Assembly (NCBI GenBank): GCA_036898135.1
Contig: CM072523.1
Location: 186,001 to 250,000, forward strand
Reading direction: 5' to 3'
DNA length: 64,000 nt
From: Oncomelania hupensis
Taxonomy: Eukaryota > Mollusca > Gastropoda > Littorinimorpha > Pomatiopsidae
Shown here: positions 1 through 10,262 of the stretch, piece after piece
Numbering within the stretch: the first letter of the stretch is position 1
Layout of the letters: each line of letters starts with the position of its first letter
Translations under genes and position numbers: made by a program
Notes under the pieces: generated by a model
Databases searched by the model: none
What the model was told of the DNA's origin: nothing
What the model saw: only the letters and a program-made list of their open reading frames with translations

Positions 1-151
1 ATCTCTTTGGATCGGCAACCACTTTCTCCTTTAAATTACTTATTGTTTTATTTCATAGCCGATAGGTCTGAGAATTGTATATCAGTAGAAAGCTTGTATT
101 CCCACGTTTACGCCGATGTATAATTTGTATATATTTTGTTAGTTTATAATA

Positions 152-464
152 TGTGTTTGTAAGATAGAGATTTGTAACTAACACAAATTTGCGCCAGCAG
201 ACGACTTTCTAGAGCCGCGGCAGTGCCTCACATTAAGCGCGCCCTCTAAGGCTGGCGGCGTCCCATATAAAGAAAGTTTCGGTAGTTAAAGGGGGACAAA
301 CGGTCAGACCACCGAAGGCGAGACACACTGCACTGTCTCTGTTTCTGTATTGCCTTGCCTTGATTTGCCTTGTCATGATGTACTGACGACGGAATAAACA
401 AGAGAAACTTCAACGGTCATCTTCGAACCTTTGGTGTTCTTGAGTGAGAGAGAGAGAATGTACA
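152..464 (+). repeat. possible LTR-like promoter/polyA module
   Basis: A TATA-like motif (CATATAAAG, about 264-272) is followed about 120 bases later by AATAAA (393-398). The stretch can be read as starting with TGT (152) and ending with ACA (464), the usual ends of a retroviral-type LTR. No target-site duplication, primer-binding site or internal coding region is evident, so a solo LTR is only one reading; an unrelated promoter-like sequence is also possible. Nothing recognisable lies in 1-151 or 465-960. Confidence 0.3.
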
Positions 465-960
465 CCACCACTTCATCCATACTCTAAAAGAAGACACCAC
501 CATCATCACACATAGATTTGAATTTAGTCCGACTTTGCCTTACCACGTGGAGAAGTCGAACACGTGTTAAGCACGACCGGTTTTGACTCCATAGCGCTGT
601 TTCATAATGAAAGCGAAAGTGGCGGATCGGTTGCGGCCCTTGGGTTCGGCTAGTTCCGGTTGAAGCAAGAAAGATGGAGGGTTATATAAATTATATTTCT
701 CTTGTACAATCGTTCAAATTTTACTCAGGATGGCTGCTTGCCTAAACATTGATTGCTGATTTGTTTGTTCAGTAGGCCTAATTCGTTTGTCAGTGACCTA
801 CATTCACGAGAAATTCGAAGTCTCTTTCTTTTTCTTTGCTTTAATTTTTTTAATTGAGAAATTTTAATTTTGCAGTTTATCTAGAAGATAACATTATTAT
901 ACAGTAGAATAATTTTTGTTTTTAATTCAGTGACGCAACTGCAATTATGTCTTATTATTT

Positions 961-1201
961 TCAGTCTTTCAGTTGTTATTATTATTAGTTGTAGTAGTAT
1001 TGTTATTATTATTATCATTATTACCATATATTAATTATTAGTTGTCTGTTGGTGCTGCTGTTGTATTATTATTATTATTATTATTAGTTGTAGTTGCATT
1101 GTTATTATTATTATTTTTATAATTATTAATTACTCTAATGATTACGATTATTATTAATATTATGATGATTATTTTGTATTATTACTCTTATTATTATAAT
1201 G

Positions 1202-1257
<56 letters not shown>
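961..1257. repeat. (ATT)n-rich tract with microsatellite
   Basis: A degenerate ATT/TTA-rich stretch culminates in an uninterrupted (ATT)n run at about 1202-1257. No coding signal. Confidence 0.9.
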
Positions 1258-1327
1258 GATCTAGGATGGATCTAAGGCATGGAAGAATGGGTGAGTGTTG
1301 TAGTTGTGTATACATATACTGTGTATG

Positions 1328-1642
1328 TATCAGTTTATAGTCCCCTCTCTTCCCGATAAGGATTTTCAGAGAGGAGACTGTTTGTTTATTACTTTTAATT
1401 ATCTGTGTGTTAAATGTGTACGCATGGATATGTGGCGGGTTATCTGTTTATGCATGTGTGTTAGTGTTTATAGATTTGTATTTTGGTATGGAAGTTGGTT
1501 TTGATAGTATATCAAATGTATCAATATTGTATGTCCATGTTTGTAATAATTTTGATGTTGTTATTTCCTTCCTTATTGCACTGCTAAACAAATATCCATG
1601 CCTTGTGTTTGGACAATAAAGAATCTTGAATCTTGAATCTTA
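1328..1642 (+). mobile_element. truncated LINE 3' end with (GAATCTT)n tail
   Basis: The segment ends with AATAAA (1615-1620) followed by tandem GAATCTT heptamers (about 1621-1642), the form of 3' end used by CR1/L2-like non-LTR retrotransposons. At its left end a 52-base segment (1328-1379) is repeated almost exactly at 16379-16430 and can fold into a 12-bp stem (AGTCCCCTCTCT paired with AGAGAGGAGACT, one mismatch). No reverse-transcriptase coding sequence remains, so this is a 5'-truncated copy. Confidence 0.55.
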
Positions 1643-1648
1643 TTTTAC

Positions 1649-1828
1649 ATTGTTGTAATCTTTCCGAATCAGTCGCAAACGTTGTTCCCACAGTGGTTTC
1701 AATGTTTTGTTAGCTGGTAATGTGTGTAACTTGACAATGCGCCCTTCAATTACTTTTCCTGCGAAATTAGGGCAGCAAACGCAATACTGTTTTCCTCCGC
1801 CACAAGTCTTCCGTCTACGTTCGGCCAT
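1649..1828 (-). CDS. THAP-like zinc-finger N-terminal exon or fragment
   Basis: The minus-strand frame starts at ATG 1828 and gives MAERRRKTCGGGKQYCVCC followed by PNF, then KLHTLPA and LWEQRLRLIRKDYNN. The pattern of two early cysteines, a short loop, a leucine-proline motif and a tryptophan in a basic helix resembles the first half of a THAP C2CH DNA-binding domain, as found in THAP proteins and P-element transposases. The downstream Cys-x2-His pair is missing: the frame closes after 62 codons, with a possible GT donor at 1648-1647. It could be exon 1 of a gene, or a transposase relic cut off by the LINE tail at 1642. Family assignment rests on pattern only. Confidence 0.4.
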
Positions 1829-1904
1829 GCTTAATACTCAACCGGAACTAGCCGGTGTCCGTGGCATAGGTGAAGGCAGGGCCGGATAACTCTATCTGCA
1901 CTAG

Positions 1905-1970
1905 TTTTGCAACAGCGCTATAGCGTAGCGTTTAGAGCTCAAGGCCGCGGGCCAAGGTCAAGCTCCATGT
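1905..1970 (+). repeat. dispersed repeat, inverted copy at 10202-10256
   Basis: About 45 bases around GCGTAGCGTTTAGAGC and AAGGCCGCGGGCCAAGG recur in reverse complement at 10202-10256 with few differences. Weaker similarity extends for some tens of bases on one side. The copy lies between the two THAP-like fragments, so it could be part of a dead transposon, but no ends are defined. Confidence 0.6.
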
Positions 1971-2063
1971 TAAAAATAGATTCATTCCCACAATCCTTTG
2001 CGTCATCGACACAAACATGCTGGTAGCCACGGTACTTGCAATAGCGATGAACGCTATTCATTC

Positions 2064-2275
2064 AAAGATTACATGAAAGATGTAGTATTTTTCCGATTTC
2101 CTGACTCGGAAAAGAAAAGAACATAGTTTGAAAGATGGGTACATGCCTGCGGATGTAAAGGTTTTACTCCTCAAACGGCTATATTAACACCAAAGAATTC
2201 GACGTTTTTGTGTATCAAGCACTTCGTATTTGACCGACCGACTGCAAGAAATCCCGATCCTTTCAATTCAGTTCG
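2064..2275 (+). pseudogene. THAP-domain relic with an in-frame stop
   Basis: The plus-strand frame starting at 2064 reads KDVVFFRFPDSEKKRT, then a TAG stop (2124-2126), then FERWVHACGCKGFTP, a short loop, STFLCIKHFVFDRPT and ARNPDPF. This follows the THAP-domain consensus: FxRFP, a helix containing W, and Cys-x2-His before the C-terminal proline. The first cysteine pair is not visible and the stop breaks the frame, so this is a pseudogene or transposase relic. It points away from the minus-strand THAP-like fragment at 1649-1828. Confidence 0.55.
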
Positions 2276-2802
2276 ATACAACTTTATTTATCCACATAAG
2301 GCAATTACAAGATTTAGAAGCAGCTCATTTTTTGTAAAAAAGTTTAAAAACAGTGAAATGTGAAACAAGGTATCACAACATTGTCACACGATCTTATAAG
2401 CACATGTCCTACCATACAAGCATAAACCAAACACACAACACACACACACACATCACGAACACTCTCCGCCGACAGTTAAATAAAAACATGAAGGTAATAT
2501 AATAGGGTAATTAAGAATAATTATCAATTAATCATCAAATCAATCAGTCGATAAACAATCAATCAATCACTGAATCGGGCCATATCGTCTTTCCCATCCC
2601 ACTACACTACAGATCAGGTAAGAAACGAACAAAGTTATTTACATTGTTCGATACTTTTGTTTCTCATGTGATAAACTAAGTTGCATTTCGCAAAAATTTG
2701 CAGTCCTCACACTCGTAAATTATGAAAGCAACATAACTCCATACTGTCTGCACAATATAGGCCTAGCTGTATGATGATATTCTAAAATTCTTGCAACTGC
2801 AG
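2276..2802 (-). other. non-coding stretch, possible reverse-oriented retroelement tail
   Basis: Read on the minus strand, the left edge gives AATAAAGTTGTATCGAA (about 2274-2290), a typical LINE/SINE 3' terminus. A short CA-rich patch lies at 2429-2452 and an ATCA-rich patch at 2520-2570. No coding sequence was recognised. Confidence 0.3.

Positions 2803-2881
<79 letters not shown>
2803..2881. repeat. (TC)n microsatellite
   Basis: An almost perfect TC dinucleotide run of about 78 bases lies directly before the CR1/L2-type LINE. Confidence 0.97.
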
Positions 2882-2882
<1 letters not shown>

Positions 2883-3510
2883 TGAATATGCTAGGTTTGA
2901 CGTCATCAAAGAGAGAAACCTCTGAAACTGTGTCTCGCCTAATTTGTGAATTCTTAATACTCTGTGATATTCCGCTGTGATATTTTGTATATTTTCAGTT
3001 AATGTGAAGTGCTCAATCGACGAAAATGTGAATTCTATAGGCCATTTTATTCTCCCTAGTGGAGGAACCCGTAAAAACTTTTGTTTTCTTTTGTTTTCTT
3101 TTGTTTTGTCTGACCCGTTGCCTTCTGACAGCCATTTTTTCTGTGGAAAACACTTTTTATAATAATTCTACAACAATATCTTCTTTGGCCATGTGATTTT
3201 TATGAAAACGAGTTTTTAATCTATCGTATTGTGTGTTTTGTTTATGTGAAGATCTTCGACAATGCTGAAAAACTCTGATTCGAATTATTTAGTTGATCCG
3301 TAGAACATTATGTACGTCATTATATACGTAAACTGCTTCTTGATGTCGTAAGTTCTCGACATTTTGTGTGGTCGAATTTGATTTTTTTCTAGTGATGTCA
3401 TTACAAAGTGACGTAAAAATGTCAAGAGGGACTGCTTGTTTCTTTTGACAAAAGGTGTTTTTCACACGGATCGACAATAACAGAATGTGAATATTTGACT
3501 GTTATATTGC

Positions 3511-5715
3511 ATGACTCACTATGTATTAAACAACATATCATCTGTAGCCACAGGGATGAGATGGCCCCTTCAACTAGGTCAAAAAAACACTCAAACATAC
3601 TATCTTTTGAGAACGACACCTGCGCAATTGAAAGCATCACCAATACATTGGACCCAATTCAAAACATATGAATATTTAGGTGTGTGGAGATATGTGCTGT
3701 ATCAAAGGTATATTGGACAGTACAAGCCGAAAGGTGTGTCCAGTGATTGGACAAACTATGGTAAACTCCACTGCTATTATCCAGCAACGGAAGTCACTGA
3801 CACTACCTCGGTACCCTCTGACCTCCAGCAGTCAACTATTGAATTAAGGGAAGCAAATTCCTCCCGCAAACTGCTGAAAATACACGTGTACTACACGACA
3901 TGCAGAGTCTTAATCCAAGGTAAGGCCTGTCGAGAATGGGTGGAACATGAATTCAAAAGCCTGCAATCCATTGTTCACACTCTTGCAACAAGCAATGCAG
4001 AACCAGCGCAGGTTACTTTGGATGACATTCAACTACCTGATGCAACTACTGCCAAAGCCATCATGGACATGTCAGTTTCAAGAGCTGCTGATGACTTGTC
4101 ATTGCTGTCATCCAAGTACAAGGTGCAGAACATAGAGGCTTCGCGCAGCGTCCAGGCTCTGCTCCTAGGTAGCAGTAGTGTTGTTTCACCTGTAAAGAAC
4201 GAGATGACCGCTGGTCCTCGCGCACTACGTACTATGATGACCAGCTCAACCCTCCCAACTTTGCAGTCTGCTGTGGCTGTCAGCCCTAACCTATCCTTTT
4301 CTGATACGGCTGCTCCCGCATCATCTGATACCATTGCCAGCCCTATCAAACTATCAGATGACGCTGCAGTCATAATGACACAGCTGATTGCAGATATTAT
4401 TGCTGAAATGCCGAATGATGAGAACATGACCTCCGTGAAAGATTCCACTGACGGTACCCTAGCTGAAAATCCACCAAAACCAATTGAAGAAGTTGCACTC
4501 TCTAGCCCTCTCATTAAAACATCGGAGGATGCTATTCATTCAGCTACATCACCTCCTTCAATCGCCAACATCATCACAACGGAGGTGGGGGTACAAACGT
4601 CTGAACAATATATTCCAATAGAGGAATTCCAGCGAGTGATTGACAATCTCAGAGATGAAATATCGGCCCTCAAATCAGTGCTGCGCGAAACACGAAACAA
4701 CTCCAAAATTGAATTAGATGACCTGAGAACCTTGGTCACTAATAATTCCATCACTTCATGTAAGCCTGTACTAACTAGCAACCGTCCATTGCGCGTGGAC
4801 AAAAAGCGCATTCCTCAAATTTCACAACTTAACTCTTCCTGTCAGTCTTCTATGGCAATCAAACGACCCACGCCAAAACCCCGAACGAAGTTTTATGTCA
4901 CAAGCTGTCCACACCCCCAGCCTCAGGTTAAGCCCACAGAAACAAACAGCGAGATTTTGTCCGGCGGCACTGCTAAGAATGCTCACATTTCTGTGAATAC
5001 CATCAACACTCATACAATGGACAAATCAGCAAGCCTTATACCTAGCTCTGAGCATAGAGATGGAATATCTACTGGAGACTGGCCACAAATAACAGAACTC
5101 CGATCAGATGTTAAAACACTTATCCTGGGCGATTCTGTTGTTGTTGGTTTACATGAAAACAAAATGTCCGTGGAAAATGAATCAACGCAAGTTCTCTTTG
5201 TGTCCGGACTAGATAGGTCCACACTTATGGACATGTTAAAAGGAACCGATGCCAGCAATGACCTCACTACCTTTGTATTGCATATTGGCATCAACGACTG
5301 CAAACGTGGCCACGTTTTAGGCAACAAAACCTGGCGAATGATAGTGTCTCAGTGCCGGAGGAACTTCCCAAAGGCAAGAATACTTCTGTCCACTATCCTC
5401 CCACAGCGTAACGGCTATGCTCACATCAACGGGTGCATTGATGAATCAAACCACTGCATGCGGAACGTATGTACAGAATTTGATGGAGTTGACGTCGTGG
5501 ACAATGACTGTTCATTCTATACCTCCTTTGGCAAAGTAAAGACAGGATGGTTCAGGGACCAGATTCACCCCAACACTCGAGGTACCAGTGGCCTGGCTAT
5601 CAATATCAAAAGGTCCTATTCCAAAACCGCCGATGTTATGCCATCCAAGATTCAGATTTCCAATCGTCCTCATGAGCAGATGTACTTAAAAAACACAGTA
5701 TCGTGGATCCAATAA
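3511..5715 (+). CDS. LINE ORF1 protein with SGNH esterase domain
   Basis: The frame encodes 734 residues. An N-terminal region contains a conserved-looking block (YYTTCRVLIQGKACREWVEH, about residues 125-146). A Ser/Thr-rich linker follows, then a predicted coiled coil (about 371-412, EEFQRVIDNLRDEISALKS), then an SGNH-hydrolase domain: GDS with the nucleophile Ser (540-542), GIND (593-596) and DQIHP (683-687), giving Ser-Asp-His. Such esterase domains occur in CR1-type ORF1 proteins, which bind RNA and assist retrotransposition; the role here is inferred. The stop at 5713 follows a run of six A (5688-5693). A frame one base later stays open to 6061 and encodes a Gln/Pro/Ser-rich tail, so the true ORF1 was probably about 850 codons and this copy gained a base, or the assembly has a homopolymer error. 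Confidence 0.8.
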   Translation: MTHYVLNNISSVATGMRWPLQLGQKNTQTYYLLRTTPAQLKASPIHWTQFKTYEYLGVWRYVLYQRYIGQYKPKGVSSDWTNYGKLHCYYPATEVTDTTSVPSDLQQSTIELREANSSRKLLKIHVYYTTCRVLIQGKACREWVEHEFKSLQSIVHTLATSNAEPAQVTLDDIQLPDATTAKAIMDMSVSRAADDLSLLSSKYKVQNIEASRSVQALLLGSSSVVSPVKNEMTAGPRALRTMMTSSTLPTLQSAVAVSPNLSFSDTAAPASSDTIASPIKLSDDAAVIMTQLIADIIAEMPNDENMTSVKDSTDGTLAENPPKPIEEVALSSPLIKTSEDAIHSATSPPSIANIITTEVGVQTSEQYIPIEEFQRVIDNLRDEISALKSVLRETRNNSKIELDDLRTLVTNNSITSCKPVLTSNRPLRVDKKRIPQISQLNSSCQSSMAIKRPTPKPRTKFYVTSCPHPQPQVKPTETNSEILSGGTAKNAHISVNTINTHTMDKSASLIPSSEHRDGISTGDWPQITELRSDVKTLILGDSVVVGLHENKMSVENESTQVLFVSGLDRSTLMDMLKGTDASNDLTTFVLHIGINDCKRGHVLGNKTWRMIVSQCRRNFPKARILLSTILPQRNGYAHINGCIDESNHCMRNVCTEFDGVDVVDNDCSFYTSFGKVKTGWFRDQIHPNTRGTSGLAINIKRSYSKTADVMPSKIQISNRPHEQMYLKNTVSWIQ

Positions 5716-6061
5716 TTCTACAACCATCGTTCAGTCTCCACCTGCTCGTGGACGAAGTCGAGATCCCATACAAACGGAAACAAGTCGTCCCCTGTATTCT
5801 TCAATCGTCAAGGGGTCATATCAACGCGATCACAACTTACGTGACCCAGCTCTAAAGCTGCAGACTCATGAAAAGAGCCCAAGGCAAGCACACGCTAATC
5901 GCCTTGGTCTTCAGCAACAGCCCTCGTTCATCAGTCATCAGCAGCGTCCACAGTCAGACAAACCTTTGGACCTTACTCGCCAAAGTCAGTCTACCCCTTT
6001 AAATGACCAGGAAAGAAAAGTTCTGTTCAGTTTCTTGTCTCGCTTTAATGTTGGAAACTAG
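5694..6061 (+). pseudogene. frame-shifted C-terminal tail of LINE ORF1
   Basis: In the +1 frame after the A run at 5688-5693, about 121 codons are open to TAG 6059-6061. The peptide is rich in Gln, Ser, Arg and Pro (for example SPPARGRSRDP and QQQPSFISHQQRPQ). It starts where ORF1 stops and has no start codon of its own, which suggests it is the original C-terminus of ORF1. From 6062 to 6649 the inter-ORF region is AT-rich and no coding sequence was recognised. Confidence 0.5.
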
Positions 6062-6649
6062 ACAGCTATTTAATCCCAGTGATGCCAGAGCACAACGTTT
6101 TATTAGAATAGTTTCTGTGTTATTTAGTTTCAGTGCTACTCTGCTATCAGCTTTATTGTACTACTTGGAATATTGCAGTGCGCTCAACATTATTATCAAA
6201 TTGCTTGTACACTTCTTGGTGACTATTCCACTGTTTTTCTGAGCTCAAGTGGAGTTTGAATTTAGTGATTTTACAGTGTATAACATTATTCCAAATGCAA
6301 AATACACTTTGTGACATTCATTCCTATAAATTATAATACACATTTTGAATTCTTTGGGATACTGTCGATATTTTATTTTTGAATTAGTTGATTATTAATT
6401 TCTTAGAATTTTCTTAAATACCTTTCTTATTTTCTATTTCAAGTACTTGTTTGCTTTGACATATTCAGCAATAGTGAGATATTAATAACTTCTGAGCTCT
6501 AACGAGGTTTGTGTAGACTACACGGATTACCATCGTGAGCTCTAGCAAGGGTTGTTTGAAGAAACTATAAAATAATAAAGGATTGGTACTCATAGGGTGA
6601 AATAGGATTATTATATTTAAAAAAAAAATTTTTAATTATTTTATTTTAA

Positions 6650-9457
6650 ATGGAATCTAATATTTTATGTGGCCATGTCAACATTTACCATCTCTACAAC
6701 AAACTTCATGACATTTGTTCTCTTTTGCAGCTTCACGGATGCCTACATATACTCGGTGTGACGGAAACTAAATTATGTGACTCGAAACATAGTTCAGAAT
6801 CAGTATCGATACCACATTATAATTTTATAAGAAAGGATGCTAATTTTCCTGGACACACTGGAATTGGCGTCTACGTTCATAATAATTTAATTAACTTTGT
6901 CAAACGGAGAAATGATCTTGAACTCAAATGTATTGAATGCATCTGGCTGGAGGTTAGGCCACATACAAATAGACCTATTCTTATAGGATTCATGTACAGA
7001 AATCCTGCCAGCAATTGCGATTGGTTCAGTAATTTCTTACAAATGATGGACACAGTCAATGTTTGCAATTTAAACTTTATTATATTAGGGGACTTTAACA
7101 TAAATCTTTTACAGTCTCAGTCACACTGGAACACAATAACAAATTTGCTTGGTATAACTCAGTTTATTCAAGAACCAACAAGAGTAACAGAAACAAATTC
7201 AACTCTTCTTGATCATATATACAGTAACAACAATAATATAATTTCTGCTGCTTTCACGTCTGACGTGGCTGTCAGCGATCATAAAGCCATTCTTTGCAAA
7301 TGTTCATGCCATCTTCCAAAACCACAGTTTAAAGGACATACCTACATTATGTATAGAAACTTTAAGAATTTTGATAAGTCCGCATACTTACAGGACTTAA
7401 GTTTGATTAATTTCAACAATTTAAGAGCATATAATAACCCTAATGAAACAGCCGAAATATTTTTAAAACTATTACTTTCTGTGGTTGATGCACATGCTCC
7501 AATCCAGAGGAAGAGAGTAAAACATGCATCAGTTCCCACCTGGATGACAACTGAAATTAAAGCTGCCATGTCCTTGCGTGACAGACATAAAAAACAAAAA
7601 CAGTTTGATCTGTATAAAAAGCAACGTAATAAAGTCCTTACCCTCGTAAGAAATGCAAAGAAAAAATATTTTCAAACTTTATTATCAACTGAAAACACTA
7701 ATATCACTTGCATTTGGCAAGCAATGAACGCATTTTGCAAAAAATCTAGAACAAGAAAAACAAATCAATTTAATTTTTCTAATGATGAGTTTAATAAATA
7801 TTTTATTTCATTAACTGACTCTATTCTTAAATCTAATACCGCAAGCACAAACACAGATGCAATATATGATAAGGTCAACCTGTTTTGTAGAAACAAACTT
7901 CACGAATCTGCCTCATTTATTATACCTCAGTTAACAGAACATGATGTAACTTCTCTAATATTAAAAATGAAAAATAAAAAGTCTATGGACATTTATAATC
8001 TAAATGCATTCATTATAAAATTGTCTCTTCCTTATATCATTGAACCTTTAACATACATCTATAATCTATGCATTGATCAAAGTCAGTTTCCTTCAATATT
8101 TAAAGAAGCTAAAGTTATACCTTTACCTAAAACAAGTGATACTTCAGTTCTTGACAACTTTCGACCAATTTCCATTTTGCCTGTACTATCTAAACCCCTG
8201 GAAAGACATATTCACATTAACCTTATGAAATATTTAGAAAATAACGCTCTTTTTCATCCTTTTCAGTCAGGCTTTAGACCTAAACACTCTTGTCAAACAG
8301 CACTCGCCCATATTTGTGATGTTTGGCTTGATGCTATAAACAAGCAAGACATTGTAGGGGCAGTTTTTCTTGACCTTAAAAAGGCATTTGACCTAGTTAA
8401 CCATAACATCTTAATAAATAAGTTAAAATTCTATTTCCAAAATTCTGCATCTGTATTATTTTTTAAATCATATTTATCAAACAGGCACCAATCAGTATAC
8501 ACTAATGGTTTCTTTTCGTCTTCTGGTGATGTAACTTGTGGAGTTCCCCAAGGATCGATCCTTGGTCCTATTTTATTCTGTATCTTTACCAATGACATGC
8601 CCCTTTTTCTCACACAAAATGTTAATCTTGATCTATTTGCTGATGATTCATCCCTCCATACTCATAATACAAATTTACAGGAGGTGGAGCAAAGTCTTCA
8701 AATAAGCATAAATGAAATTGATAACTGGTGTTGCATCAATAGAATGAAATTAAATCCTAATAAAAGCAAAAGTATGCTTCTCACTACACGACAAAAACGC
8801 CAAAATGGATCTTTTCCCCTTAATCTAAACTTAGGGTCGTACAGTATTGAGCAAGTTCATGAACATAAAATGCTAGGCATAATCATCGATGATGATTTTA
8901 GCTGGCGGTCACACGTTAACCATATCTGTAAAAAAATTTCTAAAAACCTTTTCCTCCTAAATAAACTTAGACATTTTGTTACAGCTGATGCATTAAAATC
9001 TTTTTTCCATGCCCACTGTATGTCTCATTTTAATTATGCATCGATTATTTGGTGTAATGCCAGTGATGCTCAAATTAAACATCTATATAGTCTTCATAAA
9101 AGAGCAATCAAGATACTTTATAAATCTTATAATATAAATACAGATGTTACAACTATTGAGAAATATCAAGAAATCCGAATATTACCACTTCAAAAACAAT
9201 TTATATTTAATACAGCTATCCTTATGTTCAAAATCACACATGGAGAAACACCTGCATATCTTGATACATTTTTTATTAAACCAGTTGATGGGCATAGACT
9301 GTATAATTATAAACTACCCCTCCCTCGCATTGATTTATACAAAAATAGCCTATCGTTTAATGGAGCTAGTGTATGGAACTCTCTCCCTCTGGAGTGTAAA
9401 CATTGCGACACACTGTTTTCTTTCAAATGTAAAATATGTAGGCATCTGCAAACTTAA
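6650..9457 (+). CDS. LINE ORF2: endonuclease-reverse transcriptase
   Basis: The frame is uninterrupted and encodes 935 residues. The N-terminal exonuclease-endonuclease-phosphatase domain (about 1-220) keeps its active-site residues: N11, E39 in VTETK, GDFN (147-150) and SDH (209-211). The reverse-transcriptase domain (about 440-750) shows QSGFRPKHS, FLDLKKAFD, GVPQGSILGPILF and FADD (663-666), the catalytic Asp pair. A C-terminal region of about 200 residues follows, as usual in CR1/L2 ORF2. The enzyme nicks target DNA and copies element RNA in place. All catalytic motifs are present and no stop interrupts them, so this ORF could be functional even though ORF1 of the same copy is shifted. 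Confidence 0.92.
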   Translation: MESNILCGHVNIYHLYNKLHDICSLLQLHGCLHILGVTETKLCDSKHSSESVSIPHYNFIRKDANFPGHTGIGVYVHNNLINFVKRRNDLELKCIECIWLEVRPHTNRPILIGFMYRNPASNCDWFSNFLQMMDTVNVCNLNFIILGDFNINLLQSQSHWNTITNLLGITQFIQEPTRVTETNSTLLDHIYSNNNNIISAAFTSDVAVSDHKAILCKCSCHLPKPQFKGHTYIMYRNFKNFDKSAYLQDLSLINFNNLRAYNNPNETAEIFLKLLLSVVDAHAPIQRKRVKHASVPTWMTTEIKAAMSLRDRHKKQKQFDLYKKQRNKVLTLVRNAKKKYFQTLLSTENTNITCIWQAMNAFCKKSRTRKTNQFNFSNDEFNKYFISLTDSILKSNTASTNTDAIYDKVNLFCRNKLHESASFIIPQLTEHDVTSLILKMKNKKSMDIYNLNAFIIKLSLPYIIEPLTYIYNLCIDQSQFPSIFKEAKVIPLPKTSDTSVLDNFRPISILPVLSKPLERHIHINLMKYLENNALFHPFQSGFRPKHSCQTALAHICDVWLDAINKQDIVGAVFLDLKKAFDLVNHNILINKLKFYFQNSASVLFFKSYLSNRHQSVYTNGFFSSSGDVTCGVPQGSILGPILFCIFTNDMPLFLTQNVNLDLFADDSSLHTHNTNLQEVEQSLQISINEIDNWCCINRMKLNPNKSKSMLLTTRQKRQNGSFPLNLNLGSYSIEQVHEHKMLGIIIDDDFSWRSHVNHICKKISKNLFLLNKLRHFVTADALKSFFHAHCMSHFNYASIIWCNASDAQIKHLYSLHKRAIKILYKSYNINTDVTTIEKYQEIRILPLQKQFIFNTAILMFKITHGETPAYLDTFFIKPVDGHRLYNYKLPLPRIDLYKNSLSFNGASVWNSLPLECKHCDTLFSFKCKICRHLQT

Positions 9458-9505
9458 TTATAAAAGTGATGTATAATAACATCTATGACAACACAGTCAT
9501 TCATG

Positions 9506-9508
9506 TAT

Positions 9509-9567
<59 letters not shown>

Positions 9568-9584
9568 CTTTATTATTATTATTA

Positions 9585-9652
<68 letters not shown>
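9506..9652. repeat. (ATTT)n and (ATT)n microsatellites in LINE 3' UTR
   Basis: A run of ATTT units (about 9506-9568) passes into ATT units (about 9570-9652). It lies just after the ORF2 stop and before the LINE 3' tail, so the element carries or has acquired an internal microsatellite. Confidence 0.95.
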
Positions 9653-9871
9653 AGGGTGAAGGATATGGGGAAAAGGGTAGTTGCCTAAAATTGTTTAAAG
9701 ATAATGATGAAGATGTTGGTGTGATTGTGTGTGCATGTGTGTGTGTGTGTGTGAGTGATGTGATTTCCAAGTTAAAGTTAAAGGTTAATTATTATTATGT
9801 TAATTTCTTAAGGGACAGATTGGAAGATTAGACTGTATCATTAGTCTAAAATCTTTATCCCTAATAAAAAA

Positions 9872-9900
9872 GTTTCAAAGTTTCAAAGTTTCAAAGTTTC
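9872..9900 (+). repeat. (GTTTCAAA)n LINE 3' terminal tail
   Basis: Between three and four copies of GTTTCAAA follow AATAAA. Short tandem repeats at the 3' end are typical of CR1/L2-type elements. This marks the right end of the LINE. Confidence 0.8.
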
Positions 9901-9902
9901 TC

Positions 9903-10262
9903 TCCCTCTCTAGTATATAGCATTTACTGGTTACGGCCTGTATTTGTATGTATACCCTGGGTTTTTTTTAATTTAATTTGGGATTTCCGCTTCCAGATTT
10001 CACTTTCTGTCATAATAGGCCAACTTGGGCAAATGTTCAGTATTTCCTTAACACTTGTGAATAAATACTGTGTGTTTTCATGTAGCCTGATGTGTTAAAA
10101 AAAAAGTAATGCCACGCTCAAGACAACCACAGGAAATCTTTCAAACGTCGCCATTATTCCGCGTGTTTGTGTCTATGTGGCCACTTGGCTAATTTTCGTG
10201 ACGTAGCAAGTTTTGACCTTGGCCGGCGGCCTTGAGTTCTAAACGCTACGCTATATTGTATA
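9903..10262. other. non-coding stretch with a dispersed repeat copy
   Basis: No gene was recognised. The part at 10202-10256 is the inverted copy of the repeat at 1905-1970. The segment ends at the TA duplicated by the next transposon. Confidence 0.5.

Larger units (their letters stand above)
2882..9902 (+). mobile_element. nearly full-length CR1/L2-type LINE
   Basis: This is a non-LTR retrotransposon of about 7 kb with a 5' leader (2882-3510), ORF1 with an SGNH-hydrolase domain, an inter-ORF region and ORF2 with apurinic-type endonuclease plus reverse transcriptase. Its 3' UTR ends in AATAAA (9863-9868) and tandem GTTTCAAA octamers (9872-9900). ORF1 esterases, endonuclease-RT ORF2 and short tandem 3' repeats are known features of the CR1/L2 superfamily of the jockey group. 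The 5' boundary is uncertain and is placed after the TC microsatellite. No target-site duplication was seen. ORF2 is uninterrupted, so the copy is probably young. The clade within CR1/L2 is not resolved here. Confidence 0.85.

Noticed and set aside
4029..4514. A 161-codon minus-strand frame inside LINE ORF1
   Set aside because: Antisense shadow of ORF1.
5688..5694. A AAA AAC, a classical -1 ribosomal slippery heptamer, in frame near the end of LINE ORF1
   Set aside because: The open continuation is in the +1 frame, not -1, so this heptamer cannot lead to it. A one-base insertion in the A run is simpler.
6003..6242. A 79-codon hydrophobic frame between LINE ORF1 and ORF2
   Set aside because: Overlaps the frame-shifted ORF1 tail and AT-rich inter-ORF sequence. 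No similarity or start context supports a separate protein.
9466..9831. A 121-codon Ile/Tyr-rich frame
   Set aside because: Translation of ATTT and ATT microsatellites in the LINE 3' UTR.
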